Shown in pieces: positions 9,434 to 17,632 of a stretch of 42,268 bases of DNA. A program made the translations under genes and the position numbers. The first letter of the stretch is position 1. Each line of letters starts with the position of its first letter. The DNA comes from Ignavibacteria bacterium (GTDB taxonomy: Bacteria; Bacteroidota; Ignavibacteria; Kapaibacteriales; UBA961), in the NCBI GenBank assembly GCA_016873735.1, contig VGWD01000019.1, positions 1 to 42,268 on the forward strand, in the 5' to 3' direction. The notes below the pieces were generated by a model that saw nothing but the letters and a program-made list of their open reading frames with translations, was not told the DNA's origin and ran no database searches.

Positions 9434-10203
9434 TACTAGCATCACCAGAATCTTTAGTTATTACTTCTAAACCTTATGGTGCATTTGAAGTTCAGAAACT
9501 GATTAAATTCTTTACACTTCGTGGTTTTTACTATGTACTCGGATTTATCGTGTTCGTAGTTATAGCTGTGTTCGTATTTGCCTCGCGTGAAAAGAAAATC
9601 TATAAATCTCCATATCGCAGCATCGCTCGTTTGGATATGATTGATGCACCAACAAATAATGAAGCACCACCCCCGCCACCACCTCCTGAAGTGGTAATAC
9701 AAGGAACATTGGCGCAAGCCGGTAATCCTGTACCAGTACCGGATGCGCTCGTTGCTCCCGATCAGGTCTTTGCTTCAGTTGATGAAATCTCAACTTCATC
9801 ATCACAAATTGGTGAAGCCGAAGCATTGAATATTGATGATTTGCCTACAGATGCAGGTTTAAATGTTCAGAAAGAGGAAGAGCCAAGTCCGGATGATTTC
9901 ATTGTTACCGATCAAGACTATAATGAAGTTGTATCAAGAGTACTCGGTGATTTGCAAAGAAGAGTAGTCTATCCTGAGATGGCTCGCCGTGCAGGTGTAG
10001 AAGGCAGAGTAAGCGTAAAGGTGTTGATTGGAAAAGATGGTCGCCCCAAACAAGGCAGAACTATCATCGAAGAAAGTGCTTCCGAATTATTTAATCCTGC
10101 AGCAATCAAAGCAATTATGGCGCAAGTGTTTCCCCCCGCAACTCAAAACGGACAACCCGTTGAAGTGTGGGTGGTCATTCCTATTGTCTTTAGACTTCGT
10201 TAA
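9430..10203 (+). CDS. tonB: TonB energy-transducing protein
   Basis: A 257-residue protein in the usual TonB order: short cytoplasmic N-terminus, one membrane helix (about 33-51), proline run P80-P86, acidic periplasmic linker, and a C-terminal TonB domain from about 165 (YPEMARRAGVEGRV, LFNPAAIKAIMA, PPATQNGQPVEVW, IPIVFRLR). It transmits ExbB/ExbD energy to TonB-dependent outer-membrane transporters. None is encoded here, so the substrate is unknown. The ATGA overlap with exbD copy 2 places it in the same operon. An intrinsic terminator follows 19 bases after the stop. Confidence 0.93.
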   Translation: MILASPESLVITSKPYGAFEVQKLIKFFTLRGFYYVLGFIVFVVIAVFVFASREKKIYKSPYRSIARLDMIDAPTNNEAPPPPPPPEVVIQGTLAQAGNPVPVPDALVAPDQVFASVDEISTSSSQIGEAEALNIDDLPTDAGLNVQKEEEPSPDDFIVTDQDYNEVVSRVLGDLQRRVVYPEMARRAGVEGRVSVKVLIGKDGRPKQGRTIIEESASELFNPAAIKAIMAQVFPPATQNGQPVEVWVVIPIVFRLR

Positions 10204-10222
10204 AATATCTAATAATTATACT

Positions 10223-10265
10223 GGCGCTGAGTGTTATTTTACAAATGACATCCAGCGCTTTTTTT
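10223..10265 (+). terminator. Intrinsic terminator after tonB
   Basis: GCGCTG at 10224-10229 pairs with CAGCGC at 10253-10258 and is followed at once by seven T (10259-10265). The loop is 23 bases, and its ends can extend the stem (TGT/ACA) across a 2-base mismatch. The T-run abuts the ATG at 10266 of the next gene. Confidence 0.65.
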
Positions 10266-10490
10266 ATGAATAGAGCAATTTACATACTCAATCTTATAAT
10301 TAGAACATCAATAGTCATTACAGGATTATTGATTGAGTTCAATATTATGAACTTGTCTCAAGCTCAATGGGGATCTGTTCAATGGATTGGTAAAGCTATG
10401 ATTGTTTTCGGCATATTACGATTAGCATGGTTTTTTTATCAAACAAAACATCATCTTTCTACAGAAAACGAGAATCACAATGAAAGTTAA
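10266..10490 (+). CDS. Small two-helix membrane protein
   Basis: A 74-residue protein of unknown function. Two hydrophobic segments (about 6-24 and 40-59, the second with WIGKAMIVFGILRLAWFFY) are joined by a short loop, with a polar His/Glu/Asn-rich tail. The frame could also start at the ATG at 10245, but that codon lies inside the terminator hairpin loop, so I prefer 10266. Its 3' end overlaps the next lipoprotein gene by 11 bases, which suggests joint expression. No homologue is recognised. A gene of this kind often sits between tonB and a PstS-like gene in related genomes, by my recollection only. Confidence 0.6.
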   Translation: MNRAIYILNLIIRTSIVITGLLIEFNIMNLSQAQWGSVQWIGKAMIVFGILRLAWFFYQTKHHLSTENENHNES

Positions 10491-11388
10491 ACCATTAATC
10501 TCTTTGATAATTCTCTTATCGACATGTTTTGTTTCATGCGAACAAGGACAGCAGAACGAGCAAATTGATACCCCTGTTTCAGGAAAAGACACAGTCTATG
10601 TGGAGGATATATTGTTTCCATATATCTCTGCGGCAAAGCCAAGATATGACTCTGTATTTGAACATGCTGATATTACTTTGATTCCGGTGAATGCACGAAG
10701 AGGGATGTCATTGTTATTCGCAGACTCTGCGCATTGTGTTATTCTATCCAGAGATTATTTGCGTGATGAAGATTCAATTAAAACAGAATTGAAATTACCA
10801 TTTAAACAAATTGAAATTGCAAAAGATGGATTGGTCTTCTTTGTGAATAAAACCATACTTTTAGATACTCTGAACATACAACAATTACTGGATTATGTAA
10901 ATGGTTCTTCTATTAATACTGTTCAGAAATCAACTACATTAGATGAACGTTTGATAATACCTTCAATGCAATCTTCAGAATATGCCGCATTCCTGCATTA
11001 TTTTTCCATGAAAGGTAAATCTCTACCAGTGAAAACCACTATTATTGAAGATAGAATTCAACTTAAAAGGCATATTCTTGCAAATAAAGCTGTGGCTATA
11101 GGTATGATGTCCGATATCTTAAAGGATACATCTCTAAAACCAATAAGAATCGGCTATGTGGACTCTTCAAATAAGCGTATTCCACCCCAAATAGTGCATC
11201 CTGGGTTCATTGTACAGAACATGTATCCACTTATAGTACCTATATTTGCATACATGAAAAGTGAAAAACAAAATCTGGCTTGGGGCTTTGCAACCTTCAT
11301 GGAAAAAGATCCCGAAGTCCAAAAGATACTCCTCAAAGAGGGAATCGTGCCGACTCATGCCAGATATAATCTAATTCGTGAGGATTAA
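10480..11388 (+). CDS. PstS-like periplasmic substrate-binding lipoprotein
   Basis: 302 residues. A lipoprotein signal peptide (hydrophobic 6-18, lipobox FVSC with Cys20) is followed by a domain that reads as a type II periplasmic binding fold of the phosphate-binding (PstS) sort: LFADSAHCVILSRDYL, IAKDGLVFFVNKTILLDTL (the A-x-D-A/G-hydrophobic strand of PstS), and a late GFATFMEKDPEVQKILLKEGIVP helix. There are no ABC permease or ATPase genes nearby. A role as an ordinary phosphate transporter component is therefore not supported; anchoring or sensing within the TonB-linked cluster is possible. Ligand residues cannot be assigned by eye. Confidence 0.7.
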   Translation: MKVKPLISLIILLSTCFVSCEQGQQNEQIDTPVSGKDTVYVEDILFPYISAAKPRYDSVFEHADITLIPVNARRGMSLLFADSAHCVILSRDYLRDEDSIKTELKLPFKQIEIAKDGLVFFVNKTILLDTLNIQQLLDYVNGSSINTVQKSTTLDERLIIPSMQSSEYAAFLHYFSMKGKSLPVKTTIIEDRIQLKRHILANKAVAIGMMSDILKDTSLKPIRIGYVDSSNKRIPPQIVHPGFIVQNMYPLIVPIFAYMKSEKQNLAWGFATFMEKDPEVQKILLKEGIVPTHARYNLIRED

Positions 11389-12321
11389 ATGCGCATGAAT
11401 AAAAAAATATGGTTACACTTAAGTATTGCTTTGATTACCTTTCAGTCCGTATTTGCATTTCCGGGTTTAGATCAAGCTAAGAAATTATTGGCATCAAAAG
11501 ATTATCAAAAAGCTTACACAGCCATTCAGCAAGATATGAAAGATAATCCAAAGAATCCGGATGTGCTTTTAGTTGCAGGTGAAATTTATGCAGGTTCCGG
11601 ATTGATTGATTCGGCCATATCCATTTATAAGAATCTGGAAAAGTTACAACCAAATAACTATGGAGTACCAAGAAAAATTGGTCAATGGTATGCAGCCAAG
11701 AAAGATCTTAAGAATGCAATGAACATCTTATCAACACTCATCAAAGAATTTGGTAATGATCCATGGAATCATCTTGCATTTGCCGATGTTGCATTTGCCG
11801 CAGGTAAAATACCTGAAGCTGAAAAGTCTTACAGTGAAGCAAAAAAACTCAATGCTAGAGTTTGGCAAGCTTCTGTAGGATTAGCAAATATAGCATTGAA
11901 AAAAGGTGATCAAGCATCTGCTCTCATGAATTTTGAAGATGCTCTAAAAGTAGATCCGGGTATGTTGGATATAAGAAAGCAACATGTAAAATTGGTAAAA
12001 GACAATAAAGATCCGGACCCAAGCCCAGATGAAACCATATCTGTTAATAAACCACCATTTGTTGATAATTCTCAAATAATGAATAAACTCGAGTATCCTG
12101 AATTAGCAAAAAAAGCAGGTCTTGAAGGCAAAGTAGTATTAAGAGTTCTTGTTAGAAGAAATGGGTCAGTAAAACGATATATAGTTGAAAAAACAGATTC
12201 TGAATTATTCAATAAATCAGCCGGTGATGCAGTTATGAAAACTCAGTTTTTACCTGCATTACAAAGTGGAAAACCTCTTGCCTGCTGGTTGTCAGTTCCA
12301 ATATCATTCAAACTCAGGTAA
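11389..12321 (+). CDS. Periplasmic TPR protein with C-terminal TonB domain
   Basis: 310 residues. A cleavable signal peptide (residues about 4-24, ending VFAF) is followed by about five TPR helices pairs (25-205; e.g. ALMNFEDALKVDPGMLDIR) and then a complete TonB C-terminal domain from about 225 (YPELAKKAGLEGKV, LFNKSAGDAVM, LPALQSGKPLACWL, VPISFKLR). That last part is visibly related to the TonB encoded 1.2 kb upstream, down to the terminal F-R/K-L-R. Unlike TonB it has no proline-rich spacer and no retained membrane anchor, so it should be free in the periplasm. It may compete with or modulate TonB at transporters, or bind peptidoglycan or outer-membrane partners. It starts directly after the previous stop, with GAGGA upstream. 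Confidence 0.82.
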   Translation: MRMNKKIWLHLSIALITFQSVFAFPGLDQAKKLLASKDYQKAYTAIQQDMKDNPKNPDVLLVAGEIYAGSGLIDSAISIYKNLEKLQPNNYGVPRKIGQWYAAKKDLKNAMNILSTLIKEFGNDPWNHLAFADVAFAAGKIPEAEKSYSEAKKLNARVWQASVGLANIALKKGDQASALMNFEDALKVDPGMLDIRKQHVKLVKDNKDPDPSPDETISVNKPPFVDNSQIMNKLEYPELAKKAGLEGKVVLRVLVRRNGSVKRYIVEKTDSELFNKSAGDAVMKTQFLPALQSGKPLACWLSVPISFKLR

Positions 12322-12346
12322 TATTTATTCATTAAGGTCATTCTGT

Positions 12347-14068
12347 ATGCGTTCGTTTTTGTTCATTGTTTTGATGCTTCTCGGGAATACACTTTTTGCT
12401 CAAAGCACTCTTGATCAATTTAAAAAAGCAATTGAAGACAAGGAATATGTTGAAGCTTTACGATATACACCCGATGTAGTCAATCAATTTCGAAAAGATA
12501 ATGTCATTCTCATGATGGCAGCTGATGTGTATATGGAAATGGAATTACCTGATTCAGCTGTATCAGTGTTGGCTTTTGCCATGGTAAATGATGATGATTC
12601 GCCAGTATTGAATCGTGAATATGCACTTGCATTGTCCAAAGCAAATAGCACTGATAAAGCATTGAGTGTGATGAATGCATTATTGAAAAGAAAAAAAATG
12701 GATAAAGATCCTGAGAACTTTGTGACTTTATCTAATATCTATATCGCAGCTGATTCCGTTTTGCAAGCTGAATATAACTTATTGTTGGCAAGGGAATTGG
12801 ATGATAAAAATGCCCAGGTTTACATTGGTCTTGGTGATTTATATTTCGCAAAGAAAGTGTACGAACTGGCTAAAGACAATTATGAATCGGCATTAGCTAC
12901 GGATGAAAAACAGTTAAGCTTCAAGTCTATATTAAATGCAAAAATCAAATTGGCATCTTCATATTATAAGCTTGGAAATATGGAGATAGATCAACAATTG
13001 TCAAATGAATATTTTAGAAGGTCTTTGAATACCTGGAATGAAATAACAAAAGCCGATCCAAAAAATGCGACAGCCTTTTATGAACAAGGAAAAATATTTT
13101 TCCTAGCTTCTAAGTTTCTTGAAGCCGGTGCTTCCTTTAATAGATATGCAAATTTACGTCCTGAAGGCTGGCTTGGAAGATGGTATGCCGGACAAGCATG
13201 GTATAATTCACGAAAGTATGATTCTGCGGCCATTCATTTGGAATTGGTTAGAACAAAAATTGATTCCATCACCGGAAAAGCAAATGCAATGTTGGCACAT
13301 GCTTACTTTGAAACTAAGAAGTTTCAAGAATCAATCAATCTGTATCAATCGTTGCCAACCATGAATCAAACTGATTATGAGCGAATGGGATATGCGGCAT
13401 TTTTCTCAAAAGATACACTTACAGCGATTGATGCATTTAATAAGTCAATTAATGGCGAGGAAAAGAAATGTAATACAGCATTTAGATTTGCGAATCTTTT
13501 GCAATCAATGAAGAAGTATGATGAAGCAATAGTTGTCTTTAGAAAAAGAATTGCCGATTGTGAGGATAGCAATAGTGTAAAGTCTCGATATTTCATTGGT
13601 TCATGTTTTTATTTAGCCCAAAAGTATGATTCAGCTTTAATTAGTTTGAAAGAGTATCTTTCATTGGATGGTACTTCCATTTCAGGTAGAGTATACATAG
13701 GAAATACTTTCAATGCACTAAAGCGATCGGATTCTGCGAAGCGGTATTTATTTTCTGCAGTTGAATTGGCACAACAATCACTGCAAGCAAATCCGGGAAA
13801 TCCATCAATCATTAAAGAAGCCGAATTGGCTTTTGAAGCCATGTGTCGAGTATCTTTGGAGGCAAAGGAAACGCAATCCGTGATAAAATATGGGAAAGCA
13901 TGGTTGGAAATCAATGAAAAATCAGCCATTCCTCATGTATACTTGGGATTTGCATATCAAACTCAAGGGGATATGGATAATGCTTGTAAAGCTTATGCAG
14001 AAGCATTAAAACGTGATCCCAAAAACACAGCTAGTCAAAAGAATAAGTCAGCACTTGGTTGTCCATGA
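12347..14068 (+). CDS. Exported tetratricopeptide-repeat protein
   Basis: 573 residues from the ATG at 12347, which opens a good signal peptide (hydrophobic 4-16, cleavage after LFAQ). The frame is open further upstream but lacks a plausible start. The mature part is almost entirely TPR: at least nine repeats are visible, for example AQVYIGLGDLYFAKKVYELAKDNYESAL, the ATAFYEQGKIFFLA block, and a final PHVYLGFAYQTQGDMDNACKAYAEALKRDP. There is no catalytic domain. It probably acts as a periplasmic scaffold for the preceding TonB-linked proteins. Codon-level overlap with nothing upstream; birA begins 1 base after the stop. Confidence 0.85.
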   Translation: MRSFLFIVLMLLGNTLFAQSTLDQFKKAIEDKEYVEALRYTPDVVNQFRKDNVILMMAADVYMEMELPDSAVSVLAFAMVNDDDSPVLNREYALALSKANSTDKALSVMNALLKRKKMDKDPENFVTLSNIYIAADSVLQAEYNLLLARELDDKNAQVYIGLGDLYFAKKVYELAKDNYESALATDEKQLSFKSILNAKIKLASSYYKLGNMEIDQQLSNEYFRRSLNTWNEITKADPKNATAFYEQGKIFFLASKFLEAGASFNRYANLRPEGWLGRWYAGQAWYNSRKYDSAAIHLELVRTKIDSITGKANAMLAHAYFETKKFQESINLYQSLPTMNQTDYERMGYAAFFSKDTLTAIDAFNKSINGEEKKCNTAFRFANLLQSMKKYDEAIVVFRKRIADCEDSNSVKSRYFIGSCFYLAQKYDSALISLKEYLSLDGTSISGRVYIGNTFNALKRSDSAKRYLFSAVELAQQSLQANPGNPSIIKEAELAFEAMCRVSLEAKETQSVIKYGKAWLEINEKSAIPHVYLGFAYQTQGDMDNACKAYAEALKRDPKNTASQKNKSALGCP

Positions 14069-14069
14069 C

Positions 14070-14798
14070 ATGAAACATTATCATTTTGATGAAGTTCAGT
14101 CAACAAATGATACAGCAAGACAACTTTTGATTTCTCATGAAGAAGTGATTGTCACTGCCGACTCTCAAGTTGCAGGCAGAGGTCGGAATGGACACACTTG
14201 GAATTCAGGAAAAGCCAGTGATATACTATTCACGTATGCAGCAAACACTCACTACTTAAAATCACAAAAACCTTTATTTTATCAAGCTTGCGCTGCCTTG
14301 GCTGTGCAAGCTTTTTTATTCGAACTCTTACCTAAAGAGGCTCGTATAGCTTTGAAATATCCGAATGATGTATATGTTCAATATCGTAAGCTAGAAGGGA
14401 AAATATCGGGTTCTCTTATAGAGGTAGAGTATCTTGGAAAGGATATAAAATCCATTGTAGTCGGAATCGGTATAAATGTAAACTCCGTGGGTGCTGAATT
14501 GAATCTCAATACGCAAACAATAACCATACGTGATATCATGCATAAGCCAATGATATTATCTGAATTGACTTCTTTATTCATCCAAAAATACACAGAACTC
14601 ATACAATCACCGGAAGGACTGATCATTGATGATTGGATAGATACAGTAAATATTATAGGTAAAAAAGTACATCACCTTCAATCGAATGCTAAATATACTG
14701 TTGTTTCAATAAATAAAGACGGCTTTCTTATTTGCAACACAGGTACAGAAGATATGACAATACACTTTGGTGATAGCATTCGATATGATCTATTCTAA
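14070..14798 (+). CDS. birA: Biotin--[acetyl-CoA carboxylase] ligase
   Basis: 242 residues. It activates biotin with ATP and attaches it to biotin carboxyl carrier protein. Seen: STNDTA (substrate recognition), QVAGRGRNGHTW (the GRGRxG biotinyl-AMP loop), KYPNDVY, KLEGKISGSLIE (KxxG), GIGINVN, and a small C-terminal SH3-like domain. The N-terminal winged-helix repressor domain of E. coli BirA is absent, so it is a ligase only. Start at the ATG 14070, one base after the TPR stop; an alternative GTG at 14013 would overlap that gene. The acyl-CoA carboxylase fragment at 41490 belongs to an enzyme type that needs this modification. Confidence 0.93.
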   Translation: MKHYHFDEVQSTNDTARQLLISHEEVIVTADSQVAGRGRNGHTWNSGKASDILFTYAANTHYLKSQKPLFYQACAALAVQAFLFELLPKEARIALKYPNDVYVQYRKLEGKISGSLIEVEYLGKDIKSIVVGIGINVNSVGAELNLNTQTITIRDIMHKPMILSELTSLFIQKYTELIQSPEGLIIDDWIDTVNIIGKKVHHLQSNAKYTVVSINKDGFLICNTGTEDMTIHFGDSIRYDLF

Positions 14799-14850
14799 AT
14801 ACGAAAGGGGTTCATGATGGGAACTTATGGATTCAATATTTCCTTAAATA

Positions 14851-14875
14851 TGACCATAAATGCAATATATGGTTA
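14851..14875. promoter_or_regulatory. Candidate Rrf2 operator over the SUF promoter
   Basis: A 25-base imperfect palindrome with arms ACCATA (14853-14858) and TATGGT (14868-14873), extended by T/A at the outer ends. It resembles the CCxYA...TRxGG layout of IscR type 2 sites, but with 9 rather than 7 bases between the half-sites. It covers the place where the -33 element of the SUF promoter should be. Confidence 0.45.
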
Positions 14876-14884
14876 AAATAGTCT

Positions 14885-14892
14885 TATATTTG
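14885..14892 (+). promoter_or_regulatory. Promoter -7 element (TATATTTG) of the SUF operon
   Basis: An exact TAnnTTTG box that predicts transcription starting near 14899, about 21 bases before the Rrf2 ATG. No TTG is found at -33; the inverted repeat occupies that position instead. Confidence 0.5.
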
Positions 14893-14920
14893 ATTTTCTT
14901 AATAGATATTTGATTGTTCT

Positions 14921-15388
14921 ATGCTGAGATTTACTAAAAAGACTGAATATGCCCTACTTTCCTTGCAGTACATTGCTTCTAAGGAAGGTAGTTTGGTTTC
15001 CGCGAAAGAAATTGCGGAGTCAATTGGAGTTTCATTTGAAATCATTGCAAAAGTCTTGCATTTATTAGGTAAATCAGGAATAACTCAGTCCATTCAAGGT
15101 GCACAAGGCGGATATTTGCTTCAAAGATCACCTTCTATGATCAGTTTGTCTGATGTCATTTCAGCGATAGAGGGGAAGCCATCACAACTTGTTGAATGCG
15201 TTACCTCGGAAGATATTGATGATCAGAGTTGTTCTTGCAATGTTTACTCAAATTGTACGATCAAAGACCCCATGACTGTCATCCATAATATGATGGATGA
15301 AATGCTCACATCTATCACAATTCAAGACTTTATGCATATACCTGTATATCATACGATTTCAGAAACAATCAATACTTTAGAACAATGA
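14921..15388 (+). CDS. Rrf2-family transcriptional regulator of the SUF operon
   Basis: 155 residues. N-terminal winged helix of the Rrf2 type ([43 protein letters not shown], and the wing GAQGGYLL at 60-67). Four cysteines follow: C93, C104, C106 and C112. The C-x5-C pair 106/112 is like that of IscR, and the cluster-binding fourth ligand may be C93 or a nearby residue. By family knowledge it should hold an Fe-S cluster and sense cluster status. Its place as first gene of the operon, with an ATGA overlap into sufB and a palindrome upstream, points to autoregulation (inference). Confidence 0.9.
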   Translation: MLRFTKKTEYALLSLQYIASKEGSLVSAKEIAESIGVSFEIIAKVLHLLGKSGITQSIQGAQGGYLLQRSPSMISLSDVISAIEGKPSQLVECVTSEDIDDQSCSCNVYSNCTIKDPMTVIHNMMDEMLTSITIQDFMHIPVYHTISETINTLEQ

Positions 15389-16842
15389 AAGAACAAGAAA
15401 TAGAACAACAAGATATATTGGACGAAATTGTATCAAGTGAATATAAATACGGTTTTGTTTCAGACATTGATCAAGAGATTGCCCCTAAAGGACTCAATGA
15501 GGATAGTATTCGATTAATATCTTCCAAAAAAAATGAACCTGAATGGATGCTGGAATGGCGTTTGGCTGCTTTTGAAAAATGGAAGACAATGAAGGAGCCT
15601 AAATGGCCTAATGTTGCTTATCCGGAAATTGATTTTAATGATATCAGTTATTATGCAGCCCCCAAGAAAAAAGTCTCTCCAACTTCTTTAGATGAAGTTG
15701 ATCCTGAACTACTTGAAACATTCAAAAAGCTAGGTATTTCGCTTGCTGAACAAGAAAGACTTACAGGGATTGCCGTGGATGCCGTGTTAGATAGTGTTTC
15801 CGTAGCAACCACATTCAAAGATAAACTAGCATCATTAGGCATAATCTTTTGTTCAATGAGTGAAGCAATACAAGAGTATCCTGATCTTGTTCGCTCTTAT
15901 CTAGGCACAGTTGTTCCACCTTCAGATAACTTTTATTCTACTTTGAATTCAGCGGTCTTTACAGATGGCTCATTCTGTTTTATTCCCAAAGGTGTTCGTT
16001 GCCCAATGGAATTGTCTACATACTTCAGAATCAATGCTAAAGATACAGGTCAGTTTGAGCGTACCCTCATAGTAGCTGAGGATCATAGTTATGTAAGCTA
16101 TCTCGAGGGATGTACTGCTCCCATGCGTGATGAAAATCAATTGCATGCAGCAGTTGTAGAGATTGTTGCATTGGAAGGCGCTGAAGTAAAATACTCAACC
16201 GTTCAAAACTGGTATCCGGGTGATAAAGATGGGAAAGGTGGTATCTACAATTTTGTGACGAAGCGTGGTATTTGCAAAGGCAGAAATTCTAAAATCTCAT
16301 GGACTCAAGTAGAAACAGGTTCTGCCATTACTTGGAAATATCCATCTGTTATACTCATGGGTGAAAACTCCATCGGCGAATTTTATTCGGTTGCAGTCAC
16401 AAACAACCATCAGCAAGCCGATACCGGTACCAAAATGATTCACATAGGAAAAAACTCAAAGAGTAGAATAGTATCTAAGGGTATTTCAGCAGGACTTTCT
16501 CATAATAGTTACAGAGGATTAGTAAAAGTTCAAAAGAGGGCTCAAGGAGCAAGGAACTTTTCTCAATGCGATTCATTATTGATTGGATCCACTTGTGGGG
16601 CTCACACTTTTCCTTACATAGAAGTATCCAACAACACAGCAACAGTTGAACATGAAGCAACCACATCAAAAATAGGTGATGATGTATTGTTCTATTGTAA
16701 TCAAAGAGGTATTTCTACCGAAGAAGCAGTAGCATTGATTGTGAATGGCTATTGTAAAGAAGTCATGAATCAACTACCAATGGAATTTGCTGTTGAAGCT
16801 CAAAGACTTTTGGCGGTAAGTTTGGAAGGAAGTGTAGGTTAA
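15385..16842 (+). CDS. sufB: Fe-S cluster assembly scaffold protein SufB
   Basis: 485 residues, the usual length. Together with SufC and SufD it forms the BC2D scaffold on which clusters are built. Conserved blocks: [58 protein letters not shown], and [20 protein letters not shown] with HEATTSKIG, which include the cysteine thought to accept sulfur from the desulfurase and the glutamate near it. Translation is coupled to the Rrf2 regulator (4-base overlap). The 35-base gap to sufC has no terminator. Confidence 0.97.
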   Translation: MKEQEIEQQDILDEIVSSEYKYGFVSDIDQEIAPKGLNEDSIRLISSKKNEPEWMLEWRLAAFEKWKTMKEPKWPNVAYPEIDFNDISYYAAPKKKVSPTSLDEVDPELLETFKKLGISLAEQERLTGIAVDAVLDSVSVATTFKDKLASLGIIFCSMSEAIQEYPDLVRSYLGTVVPPSDNFYSTLNSAVFTDGSFCFIPKGVRCPMELSTYFRINAKDTGQFERTLIVAEDHSYVSYLEGCTAPMRDENQLHAAVVEIVALEGAEVKYSTVQNWYPGDKDGKGGIYNFVTKRGICKGRNSKISWTQVETGSAITWKYPSVILMGENSIGEFYSVAVTNNHQQADTGTKMIHIGKNSKSRIVSKGISAGLSHNSYRGLVKVQKRAQGARNFSQCDSLLIGSTCGAHTFPYIEVSNNTATVEHEATTSKIGDDVLFYCNQRGISTEEAVALIVNGYCKEVMNQLPMEFAVEAQRLLAVSLEGSVG

Positions 16843-16877
16843 TTCGAATTAATTATTTCACTAATATCATTTCATAC

Positions 16878-17630
16878 ATGTTGAAAATTACAAATCTTCA
16901 CTCAGAAATTGATGATACTCCAATTCTGAACGGTATTAATTTAACTGTTAATCCGGGTGAAGTACATGCCATCATGGGTCCTAATGGGTCCGGAAAATCA
17001 ACACTTGCTTCCATAATGGCAGGTAGAGAAGATTATACCATCACACAAGGCAGCATTGAATTCAATGGTAAAGACCTATTGGAATTAGCTCCGGAAGAAA
17101 GGGCAGGAGAAGGCTTATTCCTTGCTTTTCAATATCCGGTAGAAATACCAGGAGTATCAACAGCCAATTTTTTGAAGACAGCGCTCAATGAGATTCGTAA
17201 ATATAGAGGTCAAGTTACTCTTGATGCCATGGATTTTCTCTCCTTAATGAAAGAGAAGGCAGCGCTCGTTGAACTGGATTCAACATTCTTGCAACGATCA
17301 TTGAATGAGGGCTTTTCAGGGGGTGAAAAGAAAAGAAATGAGATTTTCCAAATGGCAATGCTTGAACCTCAGTTATCAATTCTTGATGAAACTGATTCTG
17401 GTTTGGATATAGATGCATTGAGAATAGTTGCTAATGGAGTAAATGCGTTGCGTACAAAAGACAATGCAACCATTGTCATTACTCATTATCAAAGACTTCT
17501 CGATTATATCATACCTGATTTCGTTCATGTCTTGTATAAAGGTATAATTGTAAAGACTGGAGGGAAAGAACTCGCGCTTGAATTGGAGGCCAAAGGATAT
17601 GATTGGATAAAAGAAACAATAAACGCTTGA
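16878..17630 (+). CDS. sufC: Fe-S cluster assembly ATPase SufC
   Basis: 250-residue ABC-type ATPase without membrane domain. Walker [10 protein letters not shown] is at about 35-43. The Q-loop is in [11 protein letters not shown]. The signature [11 protein letters not shown], the Walker [15 protein letters not shown], and the switch histidine in VITHYQRLL follow. The E-K-K-R-N-E after the signature and D-E-T-D-S-G-L-D are diagnostic of SufC. It drives conformational opening of SufB-SufD. Two bases separate its stop from the sufD ATG. Confidence 0.97.
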   Translation: MLKITNLHSEIDDTPILNGINLTVNPGEVHAIMGPNGSGKSTLASIMAGREDYTITQGSIEFNGKDLLELAPEERAGEGLFLAFQYPVEIPGVSTANFLKTALNEIRKYRGQVTLDAMDFLSLMKEKAALVELDSTFLQRSLNEGFSGGEKKRNEIFQMAMLEPQLSILDETDSGLDIDALRIVANGVNALRTKDNATIVITHYQRLLDYIIPDFVHVLYKGIIVKTGGKELALELEAKGYDWIKETINA

Positions 17631-17632
17631 TT

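Noticed and set aside
10028-10273. An 81-codon + strand frame across the end of tonB
   Set aside because: It runs in another frame through the conserved TonB C-terminal domain and the terminator. Shadow frame.
12266-12346. Upstream extension of the second TPR protein
   Set aside because: It lies within the previous gene and would hide a clear signal peptide that starts at 12347.
14808-14826. Possible terminator after birA around GGTTC/GGAAC
   Set aside because: Only a four-base stem is possible and no T-run follows.
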